Shown: positions 27,050 to 36,324 of the stretch, piece by piece
Position numbering within the stretch: the stretch's first letter is position 1
How the letters are laid out: each line of letters begins with the position of its first letter
Origin: an uncultured Chromatiaceae bacterium
GTDB lineage: Bacteria > Pseudomonadota > Gammaproteobacteria > Enterobacterales > Alteromonadaceae
Assembly: GCA_946482615.1 (NCBI GenBank)
Contig: CAMLSF010000001.1
Span: forward strand, 4,420-68,419
Direction of reading: 5' to 3'
DNA: 64,000 nucleotides
Made by a program: the position numbers and the translations under genes
Notes under the pieces: model-generated
What the model was told of the DNA's origin: nothing
The model's database searches: none
What the model saw: the letters and a program-made list of their open reading frames with translations, nothing else

Positions 27050-29122
27050 TTAGCCCAAAGTTCCTAACACATTGACCCGAATTTGTTCTGGAATTTCGTT
27101 ATAAGACAACACAACCAGAGATCCCTGGGTAAAAGTGCGGGCATAACGTGCCAGTAAAGGCCGTAATTGTGGTAAAACCACCAGCACAGGCTGATAACCC
27201 TGTCGTTGCATTTGTTCTTTTACCTGCGGCATAGCGCGCTGGAACTGACTCAATAAATTAGGCGCCACCGGGAAACTGTCCAGCGCCACTTTGCCTGCCT
27301 GCATCGCCTGATTTAAAGCACTTTGTAAAGTTTGCTCCAGCTTTTCATCCAGACTATAAGCCGCCAGCTCGTCCCGCTCGCCCAGCACCTGTTTCACCAG
27401 TACCCGTTGCAAAGCACAGCGCACATCACTGGTCAGTAAGATCGGATCTTTAGTCACTTCAGCACTATCCACCAAAGCTGTGGCTATGGTCACCACATCG
27501 CCTAAACTGACCTGCTCTTTAAGTAACAAACGATAGACTTTAAGTTGCAGATTAGGGGTTAAAGCCTTTTCTAAACTCTCAGCCAAAGTCGGGGCGACCT
27601 GGGCCAGACGTTTATTAAATTGCTTAATGTCCTCAAATAAAAACAAGTCTGCCAGATTTTCTTTAATCACTTTGCCGACATGAGTGGCGATCACAGTGGC
27701 CGCATCCACCACTGAATACCCTAAGTTGAGTGCTTTGGCTTTTTGCTCCGGTTCAATCCAGACCGCTTCTAAGCCATAAGCCGGGTCGACCGTCAGCTCA
27801 CCATCCATCTGGCCATAAATATCGCCTGTATTAAGCGCCAGCAGCTTTTGGGGCTGTAATTTGCCCGACACCAGCGGCACACCGGCCAGCTTAATCCGAT
27901 ACTCCTGCGGGTTTTGTTTTAAGCTGTCCCGCACCCGCACTTCAGGCAATAAAAAACCGGATTGTTCCGACAAGGTTTTACGCACGCCCCTTAAGGTTTG
28001 CAATAAGGTTTCGCCCTGCTCTTTGTCGGCCAGATACACCAGCCGGAAACCCAGTTCGACTGAAATCCGGTCGATAAAAGGCAAATCTTCCCAAACCAGA
28101 GCTGCAGGTTCCTGACTGATTTTTTCGGTCAGGGCTTCGACTTCAGTATAACTGCGGCCATCGGCTTTTTGCTGCAAACGCCAGGCGGCGAAATACAAAG
28201 GCGCAGCAAAAACTAAAAAGGCTGCTGTTGGCATGCCTGGCACTAAACCCAGCACAGTCATAATGACAGCTGCGGTCAGTAACACCCGTGGCGACGCCAG
28301 TAACTGGCGGCCAACTTCGTCCGACATTTCGCCTTCGTCGTTCATCCGGGTTACGATAATAGCGGCGGCAACGGACATCAGTAAGGACGGCACCTGCGCC
28401 ACTAAACCATCACCTATGGTCAATAAGGCAAAACGCTGGAACGACTCGCCTAAGCCCAGACCATGCATAAAAACGCCTATGGCCACACCACCTAACAGGT
28501 TAATGACCAGGATCACTAAACCTGCAATGGCATCACCACGGACAAACTTAGAGGCTCCATCCATAGAGCCATAAAAATCGGCTTCTTTGGCTATGGTCTG
28601 ACGACGTTCTTTGGCTTGTTCCGGCGCTATTAAGCCAGCGTTTAAATCGGCGTCTATCGCCATTTGTTTACCCGGCATCGCATCCAGGGTAAAACGGGCC
28701 GCCACCTCAGAAATACGCTCGCCCCCTTTGGTAATGACGACAAAGTTGATGATCATCAGAATGACAAAGACCACCATACCGACCACATAATTGCCACCTA
28801 TCACCACTTCACCAAAAGACTGGATCACATTACCAGCCACATGAGTGCCTTCATGGCCATGTAATAACACCACCCGGGTAGACGCCACGTTCAGCGTCAG
28901 CCGCATTAAGGTTGCGACCAGCAATACGGTAGGAAATACCGAAAAATCCAGTGGCTTTTGGGCTGAAACAGCCACCAGCAACACCACAATGGACAAGACA
29001 ATGTTAAAGGTGAATAACACATCCAGCAGCCAGCCAGGCAAAGGCAACACCACCATGGCCAGAATGGCCAGCAATAACACAGGGATAGCGGTATAAGGCT
29101 GAGTAAAAGAACGCCAGTTCAC
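27050..29122 (-). CDS. flhA: Flagellar export gate protein FlhA (lateral system)
   Basis: Main export gate of the flagellar type III system, 690 residues. The N-terminal half has about eight membrane helices and the FHIPEP signature (RISEVAARFTLDAMPGKQMA). The C-terminal half (from about residue 330) is the cytoplasmic domain that docks chaperone-substrate complexes. Overlaps flhB by 4 bases; last gene of fliMNPQR-flhBA before a 616-bp gap. Confidence 0.96.
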   Translation of the reverse strand: MNWRSFTQPYTAIPVLLLAILAMVVLPLPGWLLDVLFTFNIVLSIVVLLVAVSAQKPLDFSVFPTVLLVATLMRLTLNVASTRVVLLHGHEGTHVAGNVIQSFGEVVIGGNYVVGMVVFVILMIINFVVITKGGERISEVAARFTLDAMPGKQMAIDADLNAGLIAPEQAKERRQTIAKEADFYGSMDGASKFVRGDAIAGLVILVINLLGGVAIGVFMHGLGLGESFQRFALLTIGDGLVAQVPSLLMSVAAAIIVTRMNDEGEMSDEVGRQLLASPRVLLTAAVIMTVLGLVPGMPTAAFLVFAAPLYFAAWRLQQKADGRSYTEVEALTEKISQEPAALVWEDLPFIDRISVELGFRLVYLADKEQGETLLQTLRGVRKTLSEQSGFLLPEVRVRDSLKQNPQEYRIKLAGVPLVSGKLQPQKLLALNTGDIYGQMDGELTVDPAYGLEAVWIEPEQKAKALNLGYSVVDAATVIATHVGKVIKENLADLFLFEDIKQFNKRLAQVAPTLAESLEKALTPNLQLKVYRLLLKEQVSLGDVVTIATALVDSAEVTKDPILLTSDVRCALQRVLVKQVLGERDELAAYSLDEKLEQTLQSALNQAMQAGKVALDSFPVAPNLLSQFQRAMPQVKEQMQRQGYQPVLVVLPQLRPLLARYARTFTQGSLVVLSYNEIPEQIRVNVLGTLG

Positions 29123-30273
29123 AATGTACTTCCTCGCTCATTGGCCTGTTGTTGCAGGCTGGACGGAATAAAAATATCCGGGATAGGCGCAGGTTTCTGG
29201 CCCCTTCCCTGTTTATAGGCTTTGAGTTGCATCACATAAGTCAGCACATAAGCCACAGCTGTATAGAGACCTTTGGGCACTTCCTGATCAACACGGGTGG
29301 AGAAATAAATGGCCCGGGCCAGCGGCGGTAATTCAATCACTTCCAGCTGATGAGTAGCAGCCAGTTCGCGGATACGCAGCGCCATCTGATCGACCCCTTT
29401 GGCCACCACATAAGGGGCTTTGGCTTTTTTCTCAGAATATTTCAAAGCTACCGCATAGTGAGTCGGGTTGGTGATAATGACATCAGCAGTTGGCACCCTG
29501 TCTTCAATACGTCTGTTGGCCATCTGGTATTGGATTTGCCGGATCCGGCCTTTAATTTCAGGGTTACCATCTGTGGATTTACGTTCGTCTTTCACTTCCT
29601 GTTTGGTCATTTTCAGCTTGTTGGCCACTTTAAATTGCTGAAAAGGCACGTCTATCACTGCCACTATCAACAGCACCAGCGCCAGCATCATCAGACTGAA
29701 GGACAACACTTCCAGCCCGTCTTTGGCTGCTGTAGCTAAATCCATCCGCTGCAAAAACAATAAGCGGGTCGCCAGATGACTCATCAGGCCCCATAAACAC
29801 AAGCCTAACAGCAAGACTTTTAAAATAGATTTGCAAAGTTCAACCAGACTTTCGCTGCCAAAGATCCGGCCTAAACCAGCGATAGGGTTCATATTGCTGA
29901 ATTTGGGCCCGAGTAACTTACTGGAAAAAATAGCGCCACCCGGCAGTATCCCCGCCACCCAACTGGCAATAAACAAGGTCAGCAAAAAGGGCAGACTGGC
30001 CCCAAGCATAGCCAGCAAGGCATCAGCCAACGCACCTGTCATCAAATCACCTTGTTTCAGAGCGTTTTTATCCAGTTGCCAGCTGCTTTGCACCAGCTGA
30101 TAAAACAGCTGCATAAACATGTCGGCAAACCACAATAAAGCCGCACTGCCCAATAACAGCAGCAATGCGGTATTGAGCTCTTTAGAGCGGGCAACCTGAC
30201 CTTCCTCACGGGACTTTTTCAGTCGCTGCTCCGTGGGTTGTTCGGTTTTGTTCTGACCGGTATTTTCTGACAT
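29119..30273 (-). CDS. flhB: Flagellar export protein FlhB (lateral system)
   Basis: Substrate-specificity switch of the export gate, 384 residues. N-terminal KTEQPTEQRLKKSREEGQVARS, four membrane helices, then a cytoplasmic domain with the self-cleavage motif NPTH near residue 267 (DVIITNPTHYAVAL), which lets the apparatus change from hook to filament export. Six bases after fliR. Confidence 0.96.
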   Translation of the reverse strand: MSENTGQNKTEQPTEQRLKKSREEGQVARSKELNTALLLLLGSAALLWFADMFMQLFYQLVQSSWQLDKNALKQGDLMTGALADALLAMLGASLPFLLTLFIASWVAGILPGGAIFSSKLLGPKFSNMNPIAGLGRIFGSESLVELCKSILKVLLLGLCLWGLMSHLATRLLFLQRMDLATAAKDGLEVLSFSLMMLALVLLIVAVIDVPFQQFKVANKLKMTKQEVKDERKSTDGNPEIKGRIRQIQYQMANRRIEDRVPTADVIITNPTHYAVALKYSEKKAKAPYVVAKGVDQMALRIRELAATHQLEVIELPPLARAIYFSTRVDQEVPKGLYTAVAYVLTYVMQLKAYKQGRGQKPAPIPDIFIPSSLQQQANERGSTL

Positions 30274-30279
30274 CAGCAG

Positions 30280-31056
30280 TTAACTCATCGCCAGTTGCAT
30301 CACACCCAGCACATGTTCAGCCACCACAGAAAAGTGATTACCCATTTGGCTTAAGGTGAGAAATACACAAACAAATCCCAATAACAGCGTCATCGGAAAA
30401 CCTAAAGAAAACAAATTCATACTGGGAGCAGAGCGGCTGGCAATACCAAAAGTCAGGTTCACCAATAGCATGGCGATAATGGCCGGTAAAGCGACCAGCA
30501 ACGCAGCCCCAAACATCCAGCCAAATAAATTCACCAGCAGCATCAAATCCAACTGATACAAACTGGCACCGACAGGCCAGAGACTAAAGCTGTCGACCAT
30601 AATTTGCAGGCTGATCAAATGACCATTTAAGGCAAAAAACAGCAGAGCTGTCATTACCCAGAATAACTGACTCAGAACGGACACTGAATCGCCGCTGGCC
30701 GGGTCATTCATCATGGCCATAGACAACCCCATCTGCATCGAAATCATCAACCCCACCAAAGCCAGCACTTCAAACAACATCCGCACAGCACCGGCCATAA
30801 TGACGGCAAAGATCACCTGCTCCAGTGTCACCACAGCCCCTTCCAGCGAGAATGGATCTATGGCTTTGACTTCAATAGAGGGTGCCAGCAAAAAGCTTAA
30901 AAACAGTGCCAACATAATACGGGCTCTGGGCACCACAGCAGGGTTATCAAATACAGGCAAAGCCCAGAAAAAGGCCGCCAGCCGGACAAAGGGCCACCAC
31001 AAGGTGCCAAACCACACCATCAGTTGATCTGTTGTCAGGCTTAATAATGAACTCAT
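30280..31056 (-). CDS. fliR: Flagellar export protein FliR (lateral system)
   Basis: Inner-membrane gate protein that assembles with FliP and FliQ; 258 residues with about six membrane helices, normal for FliR. Family-like stretches include FVRLAAFFWALPVFD and the conserved helix MGLSMAMMNDPASGDSVSVL. Located between fliQ and flhB. Confidence 0.93.
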   Translation of the reverse strand: MSSLLSLTTDQLMVWFGTLWWPFVRLAAFFWALPVFDNPAVVPRARIMLALFLSFLLAPSIEVKAIDPFSLEGAVVTLEQVIFAVIMAGAVRMLFEVLALVGLMISMQMGLSMAMMNDPASGDSVSVLSQLFWVMTALLFFALNGHLISLQIMVDSFSLWPVGASLYQLDLMLLVNLFGWMFGAALLVALPAIIAMLLVNLTFGIASRSAPSMNLFSLGFPMTLLLGFVCVFLTLSQMGNHFSVVAEHVLGVMQLAMS

Positions 31057-31064
31057 TCAGTGGT

Positions 31065-31334
31065 TCATCCCAACATGGCCGGGATCATCTGACTTAAATT
31101 GGCAAACCAGTCGAGTAACTTCTGGATCAGCCAATGTCCGGCAAATACCACCATCAGTAAAGTCAGCAGCATACGGGGCAAAAAGGTCAGGGTTTGTTCC
31201 TGAATCGAAGTAGCGGCCTGAAACACAGCCACCAGAATACCCAGCACCAGACCCGGTACTATCAGCACCAGTAAAATTTCGATAATGGTAAAAATGGCGT
31301 CGCTAATCAGCTGTGTCGCCATACCCGGATTCAT
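31065..31334 (-). CDS. fliQ: Flagellar export protein FliQ (lateral system)
   Basis: An 89-residue export-gate protein with two membrane helices; conserved features are LVLIVPGLVLGILVAVFQAATSIQEQTLTF and the following LPRMLLTLLMV. The ATG overlaps the fliP stop by 4 bases. Confidence 0.95.
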   Translation of the reverse strand: MNPGMATQLISDAIFTIIEILLVLIVPGLVLGILVAVFQAATSIQEQTLTFLPRMLLTLLMVVFAGHWLIQKLLDWFANLSQMIPAMLG

Positions 31335-32068
31335 GGAGCAGCTCCGAAGGTTGCAGCTAAAGTACCGGCCACCATAGACCAGCCATCGGCCAGTACAAAA
31401 ATCATCAGCTTAAAGGGCAAACTGATAATCAGCGGCGATAACATCATCATCCCCATCGACATCAGCACACTGGCGACGACCAGATCGATGATTAAAAAGG
31501 GAATAAACAACATAAAACCTATCTGGAAGGCCGTAGTCAGTTCACTTAACACAAAAGCCGGTAACAAGACGTCAAAAGTTAAATCTGCCGCAGCTCTGGT
31601 GGTGGGTTCGTTGGCTATTTTTAAGACCTGATGCAATTCGTTTTCGCGAATTTGCGCCAGCATAAATTGCCGTACCGGCTGTTCAGCACGGGCTATAGCC
31701 TGCTCCAAAGACAGGGTTTCAGCCTGATAAGGCTTAAAGGCATTCTGGTATATATCCTGCCAGACAGGTTTCATAATCAACAGGCTCAGCATCAGGGCTA
31801 TGCCAATTAAAATCCGGTTTGGCGGGCTTTGGGCCAGGCCCAGTGCCTGACGCAAAATCGCCAGCACTATAATAATACGGGTAAAAGAGGTCATCATCAG
31901 CACTATGCCGGGGATCAGACTCAACACCGTCATCAACAGCAAAATTTGCAGTTTAACGCTGTAATCTTGTCCTGTTGCACTGTCGGTGACAGACAACAAG
32001 GTCAGATCCTGAGCTGACAACCCCAAAGGCAACAGCAGTGCGGCCAGAGCCAATAAGACCTTAGGCAT
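31331..32068 (-). CDS. fliP: Flagellar export protein FliP (lateral system)
   Basis: Core of the export gate, 245 residues from ATG 32068 (MPKVLLALAALLL), the same length as E. coli FliP. Signal sequence, then MTSFTRIIIVLAILRQALGLAQSPPN and the C-terminal ELTTAFQIGFMLFIPFLIIDLVVASVLMSMGMMM, both hallmarks of FliP. A TTG start at 32098 is open but overlaps fliN by 38 bases. No fliO gene precedes it. Confidence 0.95.
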   Translation of the reverse strand: MPKVLLALAALLLPLGLSAQDLTLLSVTDSATGQDYSVKLQILLLMTVLSLIPGIVLMMTSFTRIIIVLAILRQALGLAQSPPNRILIGIALMLSLLIMKPVWQDIYQNAFKPYQAETLSLEQAIARAEQPVRQFMLAQIRENELHQVLKIANEPTTRAAADLTFDVLLPAFVLSELTTAFQIGFMLFIPFLIIDLVVASVLMSMGMMMLSPLIISLPFKLMIFVLADGWSMVAGTLAATFGAAP

Positions 32069-32420
32069 GACGGGTTGGGCTATTTTGCGTGGAGACAAAC
32101 TTCAGGCCATATTTACCATTGACCATCACCACTTCGGCTTTCGCAAATAACACGCCGTTCACTTTGACATCCAGAGGCTCACCTACAGGCTTGTCCAAAG
32201 GCAATACATCGCCGGCTTCAGCGCCACTCAGTTCACCTAAGGTCACTTCTGTGCTGGACACTTCCAGAGTCACAGTCAGAGGCACGTCGCGGAACATATC
32301 CATGCCCAGAGCCCCTGTTGCTTTATCGGTTTTCTCTTCACCAAATAACTCGCCCATGTCCAGCATAGTGATGTCATCCATCATGCTGTCTGCATTCGTT
32401 TGCACATTACTCATCATCAT
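32061..32420 (-). CDS. fliN: Flagellar motor switch protein FliN (lateral system)
   Basis: C-ring protein, 119 residues. The SpoA-type C-terminal half is recognisable: VPLTVTLEVSSTEVTLGELSGAEAGDVLPLDKPVGEPLDVKVNGVLFAKAEVVMVNGKYGLKF. Overlaps fliM by 4 bases. Confidence 0.94.
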   Translation of the reverse strand: MMMSNVQTNADSMMDDITMLDMGELFGEEKTDKATGALGMDMFRDVPLTVTLEVSSTEVTLGELSGAEAGDVLPLDKPVGEPLDVKVNGVLFAKAEVVMVNGKYGLKFVSTQNSPTRHA

Positions 32421-33298
32421 TTCTCCTGTTTTTCCGTCACCTGGAACATTAATACCTGACCTTCTTCGGCCACAGTGCCGTGAAACAGCACTTGTTTACC
32501 CAATTGGAACCGCATAGAACTAAAGAGCTCTATGGCCAATATTTCTCCCTGTAACCAGCCTTGCAGCTGCTTGACTGTGACTTGCTTACGGGCCATCTCG
32601 ACAGTGCAGCGTACCGGCAACTGCTGCCATTCCAATGGCAGCGGCGAGTTTGCAACTTCTGCTGCACTAAACAACTCATCGTTGTCTTGCAACAACAGCT
32701 CAATCGGCAGCCATAAAAACCAACTGACCGCATCGTTTTCCAGGATCAGCCGCACTTTCAGCGGCAAATAACTAAACGCATCCAGCTGCAGTTTTTGTTT
32801 GTACAAATGTGCGGTCAGAGGTAAATGCTGGTTAAACAGCAGTTGCATCAGAGCCTGCACCTGCTTTTGTAATAAACGGCAACAAATGCGGTTTTCAGAG
32901 CTACTGAATTCCACTTTTTCCTGGATCTGGGTTTTGTCTGTCAGTTGGCCCCCCAGACATAAATCGGCCATGTTATGCACGGCCTGATGGTCAATCGACA
33001 TATAACAAAGCCGGTCTTTATCCAGTGGTAAAGCCGCATCCAGCAATAAAATACCTGGCTCTGATAACCAGTTCTCCAGACCCACACCACTGCATAAATT
33101 CAGGTCCAGATCAAAGACCACATCGGTCAGCATCCGGCCCAACTCGGCCTGCAAGGCTTTACTCAGATCCGCCAGACGGCTTTTGCACCTTTGGCTGGCT
33201 GTCTCAAAACTGCGTTGTTGCCGGGTTAAAGCGTAAGGGACAGCAGCTTCGGCCATCTCTTTGCTTAACAACTTCTGCTCTGTATCTGTAAAAATCAT
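32417..33298 (-). CDS. fliM: Flagellar motor switch protein FliM, short form (lateral system)
   Basis: C-ring protein of 293 residues, shorter than the usual 320-350. The middle CheC-like domain and the C-terminal SpoA domain (residues about 215-290) are present but diverged. The N-terminal CheY-binding motif of chemotactic FliM proteins (LSQxEIDALL) is absent; the start reads MIFTDTEQKLLSKEMAEAA. Identity leans on position between the motor genes and fliN. Starts 4 bases after the PilZ-like gene. Confidence 0.85.
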   Translation of the reverse strand: MIFTDTEQKLLSKEMAEAAVPYALTRQQRSFETASQRCKSRLADLSKALQAELGRMLTDVVFDLDLNLCSGVGLENWLSEPGILLLDAALPLDKDRLCYMSIDHQAVHNMADLCLGGQLTDKTQIQEKVEFSSSENRICCRLLQKQVQALMQLLFNQHLPLTAHLYKQKLQLDAFSYLPLKVRLILENDAVSWFLWLPIELLLQDNDELFSAAEVANSPLPLEWQQLPVRCTVEMARKQVTVKQLQGWLQGEILAIELFSSMRFQLGKQVLFHGTVAEEGQVLMFQVTEKQEK

Positions 33299-33301
33299 CC
33301 G

Positions 33302-33730
33302 CTACCCTAAATTCTGTTGCTGGTTCACTTCAACCAGCCGAAAGTTATCCTGCTTTAACACAAAAGCACGCCGTCTGAGTTTGCGTAATAACTTCAGCCG
33401 CACTGCGTTGTCTTTGCCTTGCCATTCCAGACCTAAAAACTCCAGCTTGTCGTTAATGGCTTTGCGATAACAAACCCTGGCTTTGACTCTGGTATTTTTG
33501 TCGTACAACACCCAAAACTGGTCCGGCACATTATCTTTCAGCGGAGCCAATAGTCCTGCTCCACCCATACTCATATCTTTAACAACAGCACTGCCAATTT
33601 CGCCACCAAACCAGCCCAGCCGTTTTAGTTTCACCGCTATGCCTTTGGTTTGAGTTTGCAGTGACTGCTGTGGGTCATAAAAATACCAGCGGTAATAAGT
33701 ACGGCCCGGTTGTTGGCGTAAGTACGGCAT
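33302..33730 (-). CDS. PilZ-like c-di-GMP-binding protein inside the motor operon
   Basis: A 142-residue soluble protein. An RTYYR (RxxxR) motif lies at residues 10-14 and DMSMGGAG (DxSxxG) near 52-59, the two c-di-GMP-contact motifs of PilZ domains, although the spacing between them is longer than usual. A basic C-terminal helix follows (RLKLLRKLRRRAFVL). ATG at 33730 with AGGA upstream, one base past the motB stop. Lying between motB and fliM suggests a YcgR-like role at the motor. Assignment is from motifs, not alignment. Confidence 0.65.
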   Translation of the reverse strand: MPYLRQQPGRTYYRWYFYDPQQSLQTQTKGIAVKLKRLGWFGGEIGSAVVKDMSMGGAGLLAPLKDNVPDQFWVLYDKNTRVKARVCYRKAINDKLEFLGLEWQGKDNAVRLKLLRKLRRRAFVLKQDNFRLVEVNQQQNLG

Positions 33731-33731
33731 A

Positions 33732-34721
33732 TCAATCCTGATAATCTGTGCGTAAGACCGGCTGATTCTGACGGGCCGCACCGGCCGCTTTATTCAGCTC
33801 ATTGTTTTTATTGTCGCTGGAGAACATGTCTTTTAACTGCTGCTCTGCTTTGCTGGTCAGGATCAAAATCTCAATGCGGCGGTTTTCACTGGCCCCTGGC
33901 TCTGCTTTGTTGAGCAACATGGTTTCGGCAAAAGCACTGACCTGAGCCACTCTTTGTACCGGCATACCACCAGCGGCCAGCACCTGACGCGCCTGCAGGG
34001 CTCTGTCACCCGATAGCTCCCAGTTGCTGTATTGGCTGCTGTTAAAGGCTGTACCGTCTGTATGACCTGAGATCAGCAGTCTGTTGTGAATGCGGGAAAA
34101 TACCGGCGCCAGTTTTAACAACAAGTCTTCAAAATAAGGCGTCATTTCCACCTGACCCCGCTGAAACATCTGACGGTTTTCACTGTCGCGGATAATCACA
34201 CGCAAACCGGCAGGCATAGCTTCAATCACCAGATTGGCCTCGGCCTGATTGACCTCTGCAAAATTCTGAAAGGCCTGCGCCAATAAACTTAAATCCGGTG
34301 GTGAATCGTATTGGCCGCTGATCAAAGAGTTCAGTTTTTCCCCGACACCAGCTGAAGGTTCCCTTTTGCCTTCAGGGATTTGCAAATGCGCCGACATACC
34401 AGCAACAAAAGTCTGCTGGGGTTCATGCACAGAGACAGCCATCTCTACAGGTGAAGGGGTGCCGCCTAAATCGACAGGATAAGGGCTGTTCATCGCATCA
34501 AAAGGATGGCTGTTACCGCCCAGAATCGACTGGGTCCGCATATAAGAGGCCACTTTAGTCCGCTCTTTTACGGTGGAGACTTCTAAAATCCACAGCACCA
34601 TAAAAAACGCCATCATGGCCAGCGTAAAGTCGGCAAAAGCCACCTTCCAGGCGCCATTGCTTTTGCGACCTGCTTTGACACGGTTGACCCGCCGGATTAT
34701 GACTGGAGCTGTATCGTTCAT
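33732..34721 (-). CDS. motB: Flagellar stator protein MotB (LafU)
   Basis: Peptidoglycan-anchored stator subunit, 329 residues. One membrane helix holds the proton-carrying Asp31 (FADFTLAMMAFFMVLWILEVS). The C-terminal OmpA-like domain (LLISGHTDGTAFNSSQYSNWELSGDRA, ASENRRIEILIL) binds cell wall. The start overlaps the motA stop by one base. The sequence around the Asp is of the proton-type. Confidence 0.95.
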   Translation of the reverse strand: MNDTAPVIIRRVNRVKAGRKSNGAWKVAFADFTLAMMAFFMVLWILEVSTVKERTKVASYMRTQSILGGNSHPFDAMNSPYPVDLGGTPSPVEMAVSVHEPQQTFVAGMSAHLQIPEGKREPSAGVGEKLNSLISGQYDSPPDLSLLAQAFQNFAEVNQAEANLVIEAMPAGLRVIIRDSENRQMFQRGQVEMTPYFEDLLLKLAPVFSRIHNRLLISGHTDGTAFNSSQYSNWELSGDRALQARQVLAAGGMPVQRVAQVSAFAETMLLNKAEPGASENRRIEILILTSKAEQQLKDMFSSDNKNNELNKAAGAARQNQPVLRTDYQD

Positions 34722-35578
34722 CAGGCCGCCTTGCTATTGATCCAGTCTTCCATTTCGGTGAAAGAGGGTTTCAAATCTTCAGTGATGAGCTTACGGCCTG
34801 AGTCTGTAGCCACCACAGCCACATGACCTTTGGCATGGGCCACCAGCACAGCCCGCACACATTCAAACACTGCGGTCTGTTTTTTGACATAAGCTTCCAT
34901 GGCCGAACTCAAAGGTTCGAACAGGCAATAACAGGCAAAAATACCAATAAAAGTACCGACCAGAGCAGCGGCAACGTGGTAACCAATTTCACTCAAAGGC
35001 CCGTCCAGATGCTGCATAGTAATAATGATGCCGCCGACAGCGGCCAAAATACCAAAGCCCGGCATGGCTTCAGCTATACCGTGTAACGCGGTAGAAGGTT
35101 TCAGCTTTTGCTGCTCAATGGTCTGAATTTCCTGTTCCAGCAAAGCATCCAGATCATAGGCATTAATTTTACCCATACTGAGTAAACGCACGTTATCGCA
35201 GACGAAGACCAGCAACTCAGGATTTTCCAATACGGCAGGATAAGAGATAAAAATAGAGCTGACCTGTGGATTTTCGACATGATCTTCCAGTTCGCGGAAA
35301 CCTTTGCTGCGAATAGTCTCTAATAACTGATACATCAGCATCAGCACCTCTTTGTACAGCTGACTCTGATCCTGCTGTTTCACAAACTGGGCTTTGAGTT
35401 GTCCCAGCATGTCCTTTAATACATAGCTGCTGTTGCCTATGATCAGAGCACCAACACCAGCACCTAAAATAATAACAAACTCAGCAGGTTGCCATAGCAT
35501 AGCCACATTACCGCCAGCCATCACAAAGCCACCGACCACAGCAGCCAACACAACCAGAAAACCTATTAGTCTTTGCAT
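34721..35578 (-). CDS. motA: Flagellar stator protein MotA (LafT)
   Basis: Proton channel stator subunit with four membrane helices, 285 residues, close to E. coli MotA in length. Conserved elements: GGFVMAGGNVAMLWQPAEFVII, the cytoplasmic loop (ETIRSKGFRELEDHVENP) and GIAEAMPGFGILAAVGGIIITM with its key proline. Follows fliA by 18 bases and precedes motB in one transcript. Confidence 0.95.
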   Translation of the reverse strand: MQRLIGFLVVLAAVVGGFVMAGGNVAMLWQPAEFVIILGAGVGALIIGNSSYVLKDMLGQLKAQFVKQQDQSQLYKEVLMLMYQLLETIRSKGFRELEDHVENPQVSSIFISYPAVLENPELLVFVCDNVRLLSMGKINAYDLDALLEQEIQTIEQQKLKPSTALHGIAEAMPGFGILAAVGGIIITMQHLDGPLSEIGYHVAAALVGTFIGIFACYCLFEPLSSAMEAYVKKQTAVFECVRAVLVAHAKGHVAVVATDSGRKLITEDLKPSFTEMEDWINSKAA

Positions 35579-35596
35579 TGTTTTTATTCCGTCCTT

Positions 35597-36316
35597 TTAC
35601 CACTGAGCCAGTTTTTTATTCAGTAAATCAATAGCGTGCTTATGCAACTGGCAGACTCTGGACTCCGTCAGCTCCAGCACCAGCGCAATTTCTTTCATAT
35701 TCAGCTCATGGCTGTAGTACAGATGCAGTAACAACCTGCACCGCTCTGGCAGCGATGCCATAGCTTTTTTCAGCGACAGCTTCAGCTCCAGTGCGGACAA
35801 GCTGGTTTCACCCAATTGTTCGTGTTGCTGCTGTTCCAATAATTGATCCAGACTTTCCATCGACTCAGCCTGAGTCAGATACATCAGCTCCGACAGCGCA
35901 GCCGAGTCAATCTTTAAGTGTTTGCCTAACTCTTCATGACTGGGCACCCGGCCTAAAGTTTTGGTCAGCTCCCTGCTGGCGTCACGAAACTGATGGGCTT
36001 GCTGGCGTAATTGCCGCGGGCGCCAGTCAGCACGGCGAAACTCGTCGAGCATAGCGCCACGAATACGCTTAAAGGCGTAGGCTTCAAAAAACTCGTCCGG
36101 TGCTTTGCCATAACGCCGCAAAGCTGACAGCAAACCCAACAAACCTATTTGCTGTAAATCGTCTGAATCCACCACAGAGCCCAATAAAGAGCGCAAATGA
36201 CCAGCAGCTCTTTTCACCAGAAAGCTGTACTGACCCAGCAGTTTGCTTTCATTGCTGACAGCCACAGAGGACGGGCTTTGTGTTTCAGTATCTGACCAGA
36301 GACTTTCTGCCAGCAT
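35597..36316 (-). CDS. fliA: Flagellar sigma-28 factor FliA (LafS)
   Basis: Alternative sigma factor for late flagellar genes, 239 residues. Region 2 is VVDSDDLQQIGLLGLLSALRRYG and FEAYAFKRIRGAMLDEFRRADWRP; region 3 RELTKTLGRVPSHEELGKHL; region 4 ELNMKEIALVLELTESRVCQLHKHAI. FlgM, encoded on the opposite strand at 52.2 kb, would be its anti-sigma partner. The likely targets are lafA and flgM, which share a promoter motif. Confidence 0.95.
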   Translation of the reverse strand: MLAESLWSDTETQSPSSVAVSNESKLLGQYSFLVKRAAGHLRSLLGSVVDSDDLQQIGLLGLLSALRRYGKAPDEFFEAYAFKRIRGAMLDEFRRADWRPRQLRQQAHQFRDASRELTKTLGRVPSHEELGKHLKIDSAALSELMYLTQAESMESLDQLLEQQQHEQLGETSLSALELKLSLKKAMASLPERCRLLLHLYYSHELNMKEIALVLELTESRVCQLHKHAIDLLNKKLAQW

Positions 36317-36324
36317 CGCAGTAC

